A stretch of DNA of 64,000 nt from Phytomonas francai. Its lineage: Eukaryota > Euglenozoa > Kinetoplastea > Trypanosomatida > Trypanosomatidae. Shown here piece by piece: positions 8,948-18,299 of the stretch. The stretch spans positions 1,006,480 to 1,070,479 of the forward strand of contig MJCC01000003.1 of assembly GCA_001766655.1 (NCBI GenBank). The letters run 5' to 3'. The position numbers and the translations under genes were made by a program. Position 1 is the stretch's first letter, and each line of letters starts with the position of its first letter. The notes beneath the pieces are model-generated. The model saw only the letters and a list, made by a program, of their open reading frames with translations, searched no databases and was not told where the DNA came from.

Positions 8948-11900
8948 CTAATTTATTTTAAAATTTGACAGGGGAAATAAACGAGGGTTTACCCGGTTCG
9001 TCCATGCCGCGCGTGTGGTGTGTGGTGGCAGCACCAGCACCTTCAAGTCGTCGGCTGATTTCAAATTTTCGGAAAACTCTAACGCGCTACGCTTCACAAT
9101 CACCATCTTGGGATTAATATTGCGCACGATAAGTTGATTAATATTTCTCACGCGTGAGCAGGCCACATAGATCAAATGCGGGCAATCAAAGAAAGACTTG
9201 CAGTCAAGCACAACAGTACCATGAAGCGTTAGACCTTGAACTTTATGAACGGTAAACCCGTAGCCAAGCTGCAATGGCAGCGTAAAAGCCTCATGGGCGT
9301 AGTAATAACTCGCAGGCCCCCCGCCAAGAATAGTACTAATAGGGGGGATCTGAACGACCTCGCCGCTCAAAAGCCGCACCACGGGGAGATTTTCAAATAG
9401 ATTTGCGCTTAGCGCACGTCGGTAATAATTGCACGCGGCGATATCGGTGCGTTGAGGGAAAAGACTGATATCCGGTGGCATGAAAGCCTCCACCACACCA
9501 ACACTGCCGTTGGAAACCGTTCGCGATAGGTTGCGATTCACCATCACTCGGCAGCCAATTTTAAAGCGCAGCGGGAGAAGCGCATCGGCGGTATCCTTTT
9601 CGTTCATATCCGCGAGCGCCATGGAGACGCTGAGGGGGACGAGCGAGATCGGCTCCTCGTCGAAGATGTCGATGAGCCTCCCCTCCAGGCGCGCCGCGAC
9701 CTTTTCCGCGATCGACGCCCACTTTTCCTTGAGCTGCCCCTCAACAGCGCTCTCCTTCGCGCGAGCCCCACGGCCGTAGGGCGTTGCCGTCGGCCTCGTC
9801 GCGTCGTGCGACGGAAACTGCCGCCCGCCGGTGCAGCGCCAGCGCAGCAGCAGCGAGGGGTTCGCCATGGGCGCGGGCATCACGACGGCGTTGTGCTCGC
9901 ACAAGGGGCCGGCCCTTGGGAGGGCCTTTGCGATTTCCTCCTGCAGCACGCGCACGACGTCGGCCCGCGGCGGCGGCGCGGGGCCGTCTGACACAAACGC
10001 GACGAGGGCCGAGGGCGTGAAGTGGCCCACGAGGTGAAGCGGCCCGCGCTGGGGGGTGAAGCTCATCTCCGCCGTCCTGAGCTCGCCCAGCTTCTCGACG
10101 TTGAGCTGCTGGGCGTACTGGCGGCGGGGGAAGATGTAGGTCACCTGATCCGCATCCGACGGGATCGGGCGATCTAAGGCCTTGAAGCTCGGCGCGTGAA
10201 ACTTTCCTTCGCGGAGTTGGTTTAACAGACAGAGCAGCGGATCGCTCGCGCTGTGGCGCATCGGCGTGATGAGCTTCATCTGCACAAGGTGCTTAAACGC
10301 ATCGCTCAGGTAGACAGGGAGGGAGTCGTGGATGCTGTCGTTGGAAAGCTGCAGAAAGTCCCCGCAGACAATGGTTTGCATGCCTCCGAAGGGAGCCGAG
10401 TTCATACGCGCAATACGCGCCTCCATATCAAACGTGTCAAACATGCCCGCTTCCAAGAGCGAGACTTCGTCGATAATAACGACATCCACGGCGCGTAAGG
10501 CATTCGTATCCCAATAATGCTGCTTCCCCTCCAGGTTGTAGGTATCGATGGGAACGTTAAAGGCGCGGTGAAAAGTGCAACCGCCGAGCTGAACGGCCGC
10601 GACGCCGGTAGAAGCCGTCATGGCAACGCGCAGCCCTAACTCGCTCAGGCGGTAGAAAATCACTTTTAAAAGCACCGTCTTGCCCGTCCCCGCACTGCCA
10701 CCAACGTAGAGATGATACCCACGCAGCGCGAGTTGTAGGATGTGCGTCTGATCAGAAGTGAGCTTCAGCTCGGTAACGCCGGGATCCGGGATCGCGTCGA
10801 GCTTCGGCGGCATGTAGGATCCGGAGAGCTCCAGATAACGACGATTGAGCTCCTCACCGACGGCGGTGAGGACGTCTGGGCGGCGCATTAGTTTTGCCAG
10901 ATCCTGCCTCCAGACGACCTGCACATTCTCAAAATTTTTTAACATGAAATTGAGTATCTGATCCATTAAGCGCGGCACATTGTCACTGCTATTTTCGTTA
11001 TCATCAGTAGGGGCACCTTCATTTTCTGGGATAGCTCCTGATGGTTTTTTTCTACGAGTAGAGAGCTGGGTATCTTGATCAGCAGCGCTAACAAGACCAC
11101 CTGTCTTATTCTCATGAAGCGTTTCAACAATGTTAAGTCGCAGCCGCCGCGCGGTTTGATAACACACGCGAATAAAAATACGAGGATTCCACTCAAGCTG
11201 AAGCAAGTTCGAGGAGTGTCGCCGAAAACCGAGTTTGAGAAGATCTTTGGCAAGTTTGGAGTTAAAGGGCGTCATCTTTCCGGAAAAGGGGTTAATAAAC
11301 ATCGCTTCGAGCCGCTCTTTGTATGCAGTTCTGATGGAGTGGCGAAGACTATGAGGGGTCGCATCAGAGCTCATTGGGGAGTCCGTGGTCTCTGAAGAAA
11401 CTGAATCTGTCTTTGCTAGTGGTTTCCCCGCCACGGTGCTCTTTTCATAGAGACCGCAGATTTCTCCACACTGTGAGCTCACTCCTGCAGTTGCTTCCTC
11501 AATGAACTCTGAAAGATCGTCCTGAAGTTCCGTGTTAGTCGTCCCAGCACTAGCTGTTGAAGAGGTCAGTTCAAGACATAAGTGATTTAGAATCACATGT
11601 GCGAGCTTAGCATCCGAAGAGCCTTTGAAAGCGGTGTCAGGCGCTGAAGCGGATTCCTTATTCGAGGGTGTGCCCTTTACTGCAGAATCCCCGCGATCGC
11701 CGTGGGGATCTTTTTGAGCGCTTCGCCTGTTGTGAAGGGCTCCATTCACATGCGTGTTCTTCTCAGCTGCATTTTCCACATATGGGGTTCTAGTATAGCG
11801 GTCATCCCCTTCCCGTTCACGTGCATTTCTGTATTCCTGCCGGACAGAACGCCGCGCCGCGCCATGCCCCTCGGCCTGGGGCGCACGCGAAGGGGCATTT

Positions 11901-12205
11901 TCTCGCGATATGTTGTCTGGTGGTACTGTAGCGCTTTTCCCATCCACAGCAACGGTCGTAGACGCGGCTTTACACTTGTTGGGTTTACACACCTCTTCCT
12001 CACCCTTTTTTTTTAAGGTTGGTAAAGGAAGTGATGAAGGGGAGAGCGTAGACTCCGTTGCTACCTTTGCCACGTGAACGCTGCTTTTCCCATAGCAATT
12101 ATAGTAAAAAGCAGAGCTCAAACGATCGGTATGGGTGATCAAGCTATGGTGGGCTCCAACGCACCGTGAGCAGTATCGCATAAAATGCAAGCAGCTTTTT
12201 TTCAT
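8948..12205 (-). CDS. PIF1-family 5'-3' DNA helicase, probably mitochondrial
   Basis: A 1085-residue superfamily 1B helicase. The first 470 residues are poorly structured except for a possible helical region at about 290-350. The helicase core has Walker A at 503-510 (GSAGTGKT), motif Ia (ASTGVAAVQLGGCTFHRAF, about 531-549), Walker B at 577-580 (IIDE), motif III (GGMQTIVCGDFLQL, about 607-620), and the C-terminal HKVQGLTL and YVACSRV motifs. PIF1 helicases unwind DNA ahead of replication or at G-quadruplexes; trypanosomatids have an expanded set, several acting in the mitochondrion on kinetoplast DNA. The N-terminus (MKKSCLHFMRYCSRC) is basic and lacks acidic residues until about 27, consistent with a mitochondrial leader. 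An insertion of roughly 130 residues sits between the motor motifs (around 720-860). Which paralogue this is cannot be told by eye. Confidence 0.93.
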   Translation of the reverse strand: MKKSCLHFMRYCSRCVGAHHSLITHTDRLSSAFYYNCYGKSSVHVAKVATESTLSPSSLPLPTLKKKGEEEVCKPNKCKAASTTVAVDGKSATVPPDNISRENAPSRAPQAEGHGAARRSVRQEYRNAREREGDDRYTRTPYVENAAEKNTHVNGALHNRRSAQKDPHGDRGDSAVKGTPSNKESASAPDTAFKGSSDAKLAHVILNHLCLELTSSTASAGTTNTELQDDLSEFIEEATAGVSSQCGEICGLYEKSTVAGKPLAKTDSVSSETTDSPMSSDATPHSLRHSIRTAYKERLEAMFINPFSGKMTPFNSKLAKDLLKLGFRRHSSNLLQLEWNPRIFIRVCYQTARRLRLNIVETLHENKTGGLVSAADQDTQLSTRRKKPSGAIPENEGAPTDDNENSSDNVPRLMDQILNFMLKNFENVQVVWRQDLAKLMRRPDVLTAVGEELNRRYLELSGSYMPPKLDAIPDPGVTELKLTSDQTHILQLALRGYHLYVGGSAGTGKTVLLKVIFYRLSELGLRVAMTASTGVAAVQLGGCTFHRAFNVPIDTYNLEGKQHYWDTNALRAVDVVIIDEVSLLEAGMFDTFDMEARIARMNSAPFGGMQTIVCGDFLQLSNDSIHDSLPVYLSDAFKHLVQMKLITPMRHSASDPLLCLLNQLREGKFHAPSFKALDRPIPSDADQVTYIFPRRQYAQQLNVEKLGELRTAEMSFTPQRGPLHLVGHFTPSALVAFVSDGPAPPPRADVVRVLQEEIAKALPRAGPLCEHNAVVMPAPMANPSLLLRWRCTGGRQFPSHDATRPTATPYGRGARAKESAVEGQLKEKWASIAEKVAARLEGRLIDIFDEEPISLVPLSVSMALADMNEKDTADALLPLRFKIGCRVMVNRNLSRTVSNGSVGVVEAFMPPDISLFPQRTDIAACNYYRRALSANLFENLPVVRLLSGEVVQIPPISTILGGGPASYYYAHEAFTLPLQLGYGFTVHKVQGLTLHGTVVLDCKSFFDCPHLIYVACSRVRNINQLIVRNINPKMVIVKRSALEFSENLKSADDLKVLVLPPHTTRAAWTNRVNPRLFPLSNFKIN

Positions 12206-12642
12206 ATCTCTGCGAGTTCTGTTTGATAGAATTTTGTCAAAATATTTCCAGTTGAAAAACTAAAAATATTGATAGAAAACAAGGCGGGTAAAAAATAGAG
12301 GGCGAATCCCACTTGACGATGACCTACTCCCCTAAGTGTAGGAAAATTCTGTGTCCAATTAAATGCGGTGGTGAAAGATAATTAAAAAAAAAAAACTGTC
12401 TATTTTGATAGTGTGAAAAATAAAGAGTTCAATGTGGAAGGAAAAAAGGAAGGCTAAACGCATTCGTAGAAAAAATATAAACAAATAATACTAAAAGTAA
12501 AAAAAGGAAAAGTATAAGAGCACAGTTTAGAATGTTTAAGTCCATCCAATGACATTACACGTGAAAAGAAAGAGGAAAGGGAGGGGTACTAGGGTAACCC
12601 GACTCACTATTCGTTCATCTTTTTTTTTTGGCCTTCTGTTCT
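12206..12642 (-). other. Spacer upstream of the PIF1 helicase
   Basis: AT-rich. A weak pyrimidine tract on the minus strand (about 12264-12303) with AG at 12260-12261 is the likely splice signal for the helicase. The part near 12614-12642 is the 3' UTR of the R3H gene, with an unusual T-run at about 12620-12629. Confidence 0.5.
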
Positions 12643-14430
12643 TTAGGGGGCACTTTCTCCCTCCTGAATGACAAACCGGACGGCATCTTCCAAGCTACTT
12701 GCGAGGTAAAAACACGCCTTCCCGTACTCTTGCTGCATAGAAAGCAGATTCTCCATGTTAAGTGAGAGAAATGGTGAGGTGTCTTTCGACCATACCGAAG
12801 GAATACACGGTCGTAGCTGACAGACCGCGGTCGTCGCCGAGCCGTAGACAGAGGCATTTAGAAATGCCAATCCTATATGCTGAAGAGCGGCCTCCACACA
12901 ATCTCGCTCGTTCTCGGCTGCGTTGCCCGCAGAGGAAGGTGCTGAATTGGGTGGAAAGGAGAAAGAAGCGGCGCACATTTTCTGTATAAGATCGGTAGCT
13001 TTAAAATTTTCCATCGGATTTTCTCGAATCACCACATAAACGCAGCCTCCCGCAGTAGACGGCGCATCAATGTCCGCGCGAGAGTCGGCATCGCTGCCGT
13101 GACCGCCCTCGCTTGCGGCAATGGATGCTTGATCCCTCTGAAGCCTCTTTTCCTCCCCCCGAAGCGTGTGTTCAAAACTGGAGAAGATATCCAACATATC
13201 CTCGTATTTGATGCAAAAAAAGACGCACTGCGATAGATGTACGGCATTCACGCTAGCAAAGCGCCTGAGCCAATTCGTATCCTCGGCCGCAAAGTCGTTG
13301 GCGCACGCCATATCGACGACGTCCTCAACCGTGATCGCGTCCGGCTCCTCGACATGAATCTCCTCAACGCGCCTTTCCGGCTCCTCCGAGGCCTGCGAGT
13401 CCCTTTCAATCGACTCCTTCACGACGCGCGGCCGCTTGCTGGCGGCGCGGTCGTCATCGGAGAGCACCTCCCCGCTTTCTAGGGCGTCGTGGCGGCGTCT
13501 TTGGGGGGGCGTGGGGTCCTCCTCCTCCGCCTCCGCCTCCGTGAGCCGCCATATCGTACGCCGCGCACAGCGCGCGCAGTACTTCTCGCAGCACCAGCCC
13601 TCGTCCGCGCCCTCGACGGCCCCCCGCGCCCCGCATCCCCGGCAGTGCTCGACCAAAAAGACCTTCGCGGGGGCGCCCTTGACAGGCAGCCGCGGCGCGG
13701 CCTCGGGCCCGACCGCCGGGGCCTCCTCCGGGGCCGGGCGCCGCAGGATCTCCTCGAGGCGCGCGGCCGCGTCGGCCATCGCCGGGGCCTCCTCGCGGCC
13801 GTAGCCGACCTCGACGGCGTGGCGGTACTCGTCGGTGAAGCGCCGGAAGCGCGCGATCCGGGCCGGGACCTCGTCGTCGTCGTAGCCGCCGACGGCGCCG
13901 GCCGCACGGTCGCCCGCGCGGACCCGCCGGAGCGCGAATTTGGACTCCCGCCCGCCGATCCGCGCCGCGAGCCCCGCGAGGTCGACCCCGCGGTAGCCCT
14001 GCCGGTTTTTGAAGAACAAAACGTCCTTTTTGAGGGTCAACACGCGCCGCCGCGGCCCGGCGAGCTCGCGGGAGTGGTGCGCGAGGTTGCAGGCCTCCGC
14101 GAGGGCGTGCAGCGCGCGGCGGTCGTCGGGCGAGAGGTCGGTCGTGAGCTCCATCTCCAGGCGGCTGCCGTCCTCGGCGAAGGCGCACAAGACGCGGTAG
14201 TGGTGCTCCAGGAAGGCGCGGAGGTTCTCCCTCGCGTGCAGGATGTTCGAACTCGGCGACGACGGACGCTGCGAGGCGCCCTTTGGCCCATCCCCCCTCG
14301 GAGAGGAGCTTAGGTCGACGCTATAGGGCGAACTCTTGGAACTCAGCGTCGCAGGGTCGACCGTGCGCTGACGAATAATCTGCTTGTGCTTTTCCAGCAA
14401 GCTAAGCATAGCATCGCGTGAATCGGACAT
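12643..14430 (-). CDS. R3H-domain protein with a cysteine cluster
   Basis: A 595-residue protein. Residues about 68-138 fit an R3H single-stranded nucleic-acid binding domain: a helix (LRAFLEHHYRVLCAF), then LEMELTTDLSPDDRRALHALAEACNL, the R-x3-H core being R104-R-A-L-H108, and a basic tail (GPRRRVLTLKK). Residues 263-288 hold six cysteines (C263, C266, C280, C281, C285, C288; HCRGCG and CARCAR), a plausible zinc-binding unit. The C-terminal half has a separate acidic stretch and a possible folded region (about 400-595). R3H proteins bind RNA or ssDNA; in trypanosomatids, where control is mostly post-transcriptional, an RNA role is a fair guess but unproven. DNA for residues 50-300 is very GC-rich, opening long false frames on plus. 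A clean acceptor (minus ACATAG at about 14463) lies 30 bases above the ATG. Confidence 0.8.
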   Translation of the reverse strand: MSDSRDAMLSLLEKHKQIIRQRTVDPATLSSKSSPYSVDLSSSPRGDGPKGASQRPSSPSSNILHARENLRAFLEHHYRVLCAFAEDGSRLEMELTTDLSPDDRRALHALAEACNLAHHSRELAGPRRRVLTLKKDVLFFKNRQGYRGVDLAGLAARIGGRESKFALRRVRAGDRAAGAVGGYDDDEVPARIARFRRFTDEYRHAVEVGYGREEAPAMADAAARLEEILRRPAPEEAPAVGPEAAPRLPVKGAPAKVFLVEHCRGCGARGAVEGADEGWCCEKYCARCARRTIWRLTEAEAEEEDPTPPQRRRHDALESGEVLSDDDRAASKRPRVVKESIERDSQASEEPERRVEEIHVEEPDAITVEDVVDMACANDFAAEDTNWLRRFASVNAVHLSQCVFFCIKYEDMLDIFSSFEHTLRGEEKRLQRDQASIAASEGGHGSDADSRADIDAPSTAGGCVYVVIRENPMENFKATDLIQKMCAASFSFPPNSAPSSAGNAAENERDCVEAALQHIGLAFLNASVYGSATTAVCQLRPCIPSVWSKDTSPFLSLNMENLLSMQQEYGKACFYLASSLEDAVRFVIQEGESAP

Positions 14431-16610
14431 TCACGTTGTGTATGGGGTTAAGGTTAACAACCTATGTAAAAGAAAAGGTGTTCGGGAAAAGCTCAATATG
14501 TCAATAGCGGGAACTAAAATGTGGGAAGCTTTGTGGCTATTTGCACACCCTGTGTGTGTGTGTGTGCGTGTAAAGAAATATATACTTTTTCTGGATCAAA
14601 TGCGAACAGGAAAACTAGCATTAGTATGTATATGAAAATATACAAAGGATGAAGATGCATTTTATATACCCTCACAACATCTAGAACATTATACAAAGGC
14701 AAAGCTGTGTATGAAGAAAAAATATACACTATGGTGCTTAATGTCATTTCTATTCACTGCTATGAAATTTGGAAAAAGAATAGGTGTCTTTCATTTAAAC
14801 GGTAAAGAGAGTTAGTGCAATCTAAAACCATATTTTCCTACTGGGGCCAAATAGCTTCCCCCACATATATAGAGGAAAAATAGGAACTTGCGTGGCATAA
14901 ATAGGATGTGCGTTTCTAAGAATAGGTTTTGGCAACACCAATACCTCTTGCATTATCTATCATGAGGACTAATGACATAGTAAAGAGGTGGGATATATGA
15001 CATCGTGTTAGCGTTCGATCTAGCACTAATAATATGAAGGTTATTGATGAATATAAACTCACGAATACATCGAATTTGAATCTTCCTTTGGCGTCTTTTT
15101 CGGGGGTGAGATGAGGTCTTCTTCATATTTTCTTCTCTCACCGGAAGAAAGTCCCACTAGACACCATGTTCTCGTCGTGCATAATTCTTGGAAAAGAAAA
15201 CTAGGAAGCTTTCTAAAAATGTTGCAAACCATATCCACAAGAGAGCCAATCGATTGCATTTGCAAGGGAAAAAGGGAATTTAAATACAAGATTGCTCCAG
15301 TGATAGGAAGCACGAAAAAACTATTGTAACATTCCTTTAACTTGTTTTGTGTCCTTTATGGGCTCTAACTGTTCTTGTTTAAATGCAAAGTAGAGGATAA
15401 TATAACCTTTGCTATGGAAGATTTATAACAAATTCCAAAATCCCATGGCAATCCCAATGATCATGTACTACTTCCGACAGCCATCCAATACATGTGTCGA
15501 ACTTCATTATTTAAACATCATACATTTTAGATTAGTTGATATTTCAGCATATTTTTCGATGTTTATGATTGCAATGATTACCCCATTTATTTTTATACTA
15601 GGTCTTTATTCTCGCATTCGAAAAAGCGCGATCGGCGCCAATACAATTTCTTTAGGATCCTCAAAATACTTATAAGTTACCTATAGCGGCCAAAAGATAC
15701 TAGTAAAGTAAGAAAATATAAAACCCCTGGTTAGAAATGGAAATAAACAAATACCCATGAACCACTGAGCTGCGTTTTTTGTGCATTTTTGCAGATCTGT
15801 AGGGAACTTCCTTCCTCTTCTTTACACGTGATTTTCAAGTTTCTCTGTATTTCCCGTTCCCTTGTAAATATGTCAAATATGTACAGAAAAAGCTAATCCA
15901 CAATATTCGATACAAGACGTTAAGGGGGGAAAAAACGTAGAAAAGATAAAGAAGATTATTCTAACGGTTTCCGGATTCATTACTAATATTGGCCTCGTCA
16001 TCATGTTCTGATCCAATTTTTTATTCTCAACATTTCTCTTACAACGCTACAACAAATAGAGAAAAGGCGTTTGCAGAAAGGAAACAGGGAAACGTGTCGC
16101 TAGAGGCAAAGGTCTCCTGTTTTTTTCTCATTTCTGATCAATAGCGCCTCCCCCCATCAAAAAACAACAACAAATACATAGTGAAAAGGCAATGCAAACT
16201 CAGGTCGAGGAATACACATAATTATATATATATAGATATATATATAGATATATATATAGATATATATAGATATACAGAAATATGCATATACCTCCGCAAG
16301 GACGGTGACGATAGATATCAAAGAAAGTGCCACTCGTCCACAGTACATAGCCTCTCCTCTTTTCACTAGTTCTTACTTAATCAGCATGAAGAAAAAGTAA
16401 AAAAGAGAATGAAAAGAATAATCCTAAATAATGACTCTACAGAGTAGACTATAAACGGACGTGAGAAGTTGCAGGATGCTTAAATATGTCACACCCAGGT
16501 TTTCAGCTACTCCTTCTTCCAAGATTCACCCAATAGCTGTCTAGCCCATTCCTTAATTACCCTTTTCCCAGCTTTTTATCTTAGTTTACGTTTCCATCGG
16601 TTTGTTGTCC
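14431..16610 (-). other. 2.2 kb spacer, the longest in the window
   Basis: AT-rich DNA without a convincing gene. The low end holds the R3H-gene splice signal (pyrimidine tract about 14466-14486, AG at 14462-14463). There is a TG repeat at about 14549-14569 and a TATA/GATA repeat at 16222-16275. Short frames at 15059-15313 (minus) and 15409-15675 (plus) begin at GTG and TTG, not ATG, and look accidental. The end near 16610 is the 3' UTR of the eIF4E gene. I see no tRNA B-box, snoRNA pair or transposon relic, but the size is out of line with its neighbours. Confidence 0.5.
16222..16275. repeat. TATA/GATA microsatellite
   Basis: About 54 bases of tata units separated by regularly spaced g bases (period near 10-12: tatatatatagatatatata). 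Lies about 340 bases downstream of the eIF4E stop codon, so within or just past its 3' UTR. Confidence 0.8.
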
Positions 16611-17849
16611 TCAAAAAACGTGATCAGGCGACACCTTGGGTTTTGGCCTTAGGCGTGAAGCTAGGCTATTGCTTGCGACCTGCGAGCAATGATGCGAGTA
16701 GTACTCCATTTTCTGGAGCGACTTTGTATCCTTCATGACTTTACTCAATGAGTCCCGAAGACTGTTTGCGAAGGTTTTGAGTTTGTTGGGCTCGGAGTGC
16801 GACATCCACAGCTGCATCGTGTACGGTTTGTTTGGCCGCAGTTTCAGCATGACGCCGTTGAGGGAGGTGCTGCACTCCGAGAAGGTCTCCCCTGCGCAAC
16901 CTATGATGGTCATCATGAAGGTATCGTCCAGAACCTGCTTATCGTTAAGCCCGGGGCGATCGCGGTCGAAGATGATGATGGTGATGGTCCCCCCGCGCTT
17001 GTTTCGCGGGTTCTCCCACTCCGGCTTGACGTCTTTGCGAAACCACGAGTAGGTGAGGGGGATGGGGCAGCTTGAGGGGGGCCGCACGTAGCGCCAGAGG
17101 CGCCAAAAGCTCTCTAGATCCGCTACCGTGGCTATGTGGACAGGGTCGAAGAGCATCGAGCCTGCGTTGTTTCCGCCGAGCGCGCCAGTCGTGGAGGGGG
17201 AGGCGACGCTGCTGTGATCGTCCGCGTAGAGATCCCACGCGGAGTGCAGGGGCATGGGCAGCGCGGGCGGCGCGGTTTGCGTGTTCGAGCACCCAAAAAT
17301 GGCGGGCAAGCGGCTGCCGGCCCACTGAACGGGCGGGGAGGTCACGAAATTGGGCGCTTGCGCGGCGCCCGTGGCGGCGCTCGAGGTCGCCACCGTCGGC
17401 TCCCGTTGAGGCGTCGCCGGGATCGATTTCGCGCGACTCGGCGCAGGGGGGGTTTCGCCGAGCGGGACCTCCATCGAGGACGTCTGATTCTGCAAGTGTG
17501 AGGCGGTATTTGAGTTGTCCACCGAGGAGCGCGACCCCTCGCTCGAGGAAGGCTCCGCTACAGAGAGTTGGGAGAGGGACTCGCAAGGCTCGCTGGGGTC
17601 GTTCTTGAGCCTGGGCGTATGGGTGGTAGAGGATGAGCTAGGGTCGACATGTTGTGGCTTTAAATCGGCCTTAGCAATTGCCAGATTTGTAGCAAGTTTA
17701 TTCGAAGCTTGCGGTACGAAGGGGGTAGCATCAGCGCTAAGCTTTGTAGGCTGGTGTATCTGTGTGTTTGTTCTGTTGATACCTGGAATTTTGTAATTCA
17801 TAGTCTGTTGTGTCCTACCTAGAACAAACTCCTGAGCAGCTGGGTTCAT
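16611..17849 (-). CDS. eIF4E-family cap-binding protein with N-terminal PAM2-like motifs (EIF4E4/EIF4E3 type)
   Basis: A 412-residue translation initiation factor 4E. The C-terminal half carries the eIF4E core: HSAWDLY, DLESFWRLWRYV (compare TVEDFWALYNHI of human eIF4E), KPEWENPRNKRGG (the cap-sandwich Trp and the NKRGG turn) and MQLWMSHSE. The N-terminal 190 residues are Ser/Pro-rich. They hold two PAM2-like motifs: MNPAAQEFVL at residues 1-10 and L37-S-A-D-A-T-P-F-V-P46, the latter matching LxxxAxxFxP, the poly(A)-binding-protein MLLE ligand. This extended form is typical of the kinetoplastid EIF4E3/EIF4E4 pair; PABP binding favours EIF4E4. The open frame extends to 17900, but that codon is TTG and the splice acceptor (AG at 17894-17895) lies below it, so the first ATG is 17847-17849. 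I cannot align the first cap-stacking Trp with certainty. Confidence 0.9.
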   Translation of the reverse strand: MNPAAQEFVLGRTQQTMNYKIPGINRTNTQIHQPTKLSADATPFVPQASNKLATNLAIAKADLKPQHVDPSSSSTTHTPRLKNDPSEPCESLSQLSVAEPSSSEGSRSSVDNSNTASHLQNQTSSMEVPLGETPPAPSRAKSIPATPQREPTVATSSAATGAAQAPNFVTSPPVQWAGSRLPAIFGCSNTQTAPPALPMPLHSAWDLYADDHSSVASPSTTGALGGNNAGSMLFDPVHIATVADLESFWRLWRYVRPPSSCPIPLTYSWFRKDVKPEWENPRNKRGGTITIIIFDRDRPGLNDKQVLDDTFMMTIIGCAGETFSECSTSLNGVMLKLRPNKPYTMQLWMSHSEPNKLKTFANSLRDSLSKVMKDTKSLQKMEYYSHHCSQVASNSLASRLRPKPKVSPDHVF

Positions 17850-18299
17850 GGAGTATTCAATTATTATTAATACCTTTGGACTTCCTTTTAATACTTTCAA
17901 GAGAAAGGAAAATGGGGATGCAACTCCGAAGAAGAGGACTCACAAAAAGGAAAATTCATAAAGGTAATTGGCTAAGGAATGCTCAATTTTTTATTGTGGG
18001 AAAAAATACCGTTTCCTTCCCTTGCGTGCATATGGTATCCTTTATTAGTATTCCCTCCGTTATTATTTTACTTTATTCGATTACAGAGTATTACACATTA
18101 TAATTGTACCCTTGAAGCTCATTTCTTGGGATACAGTGCAGTATTTCTGATAGAATTGATTTCGTATCACAGACCAAGAGTCAATAGATATATAGGCTTG
18201 GCGAAAAACACCTTTGCAAAAGTGTCGGCACCCCTTAAAAAAATGGAGGATTGATTGAATTGAGTGGGGAAAGGGGCAAATAGAAGGAGTAGCCAGGGA
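17850..18299 (-). other. Spacer upstream of the eIF4E gene
   Basis: AT-rich. Splice signal: purine run 17901-17960 (pyrimidines on minus) and AG at 17894-17895, predicting a 5' UTR of about 45 bases. The rest is the 3' UTR of the acidic unknown protein. Nothing else seen. Confidence 0.55.

Noticed and set aside
13489..14313. 274-codon plus-strand ORF in the R3H gene region
   Set aside because: Antisense to the R3H gene in its most GC-rich part. The sequence is Arg/Ala/Gly/Leu-rich in the way GC-biased shadow frames look.
15059..15675. Short ORFs in the 2.2 kb spacer (15059-15313 minus, 15409-15675 plus)
   Set aside because: They begin at GTG or TTG, the plus-strand one lies against the direction of the unit, and neither has a recognisable domain or a splice signal.
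17850..17900. 17-residue N-terminal extension of the eIF4E protein
   Set aside because: The first codon is TTG, and the predicted splice acceptor (17894-17895) falls inside the extension, so no ATG supports it.
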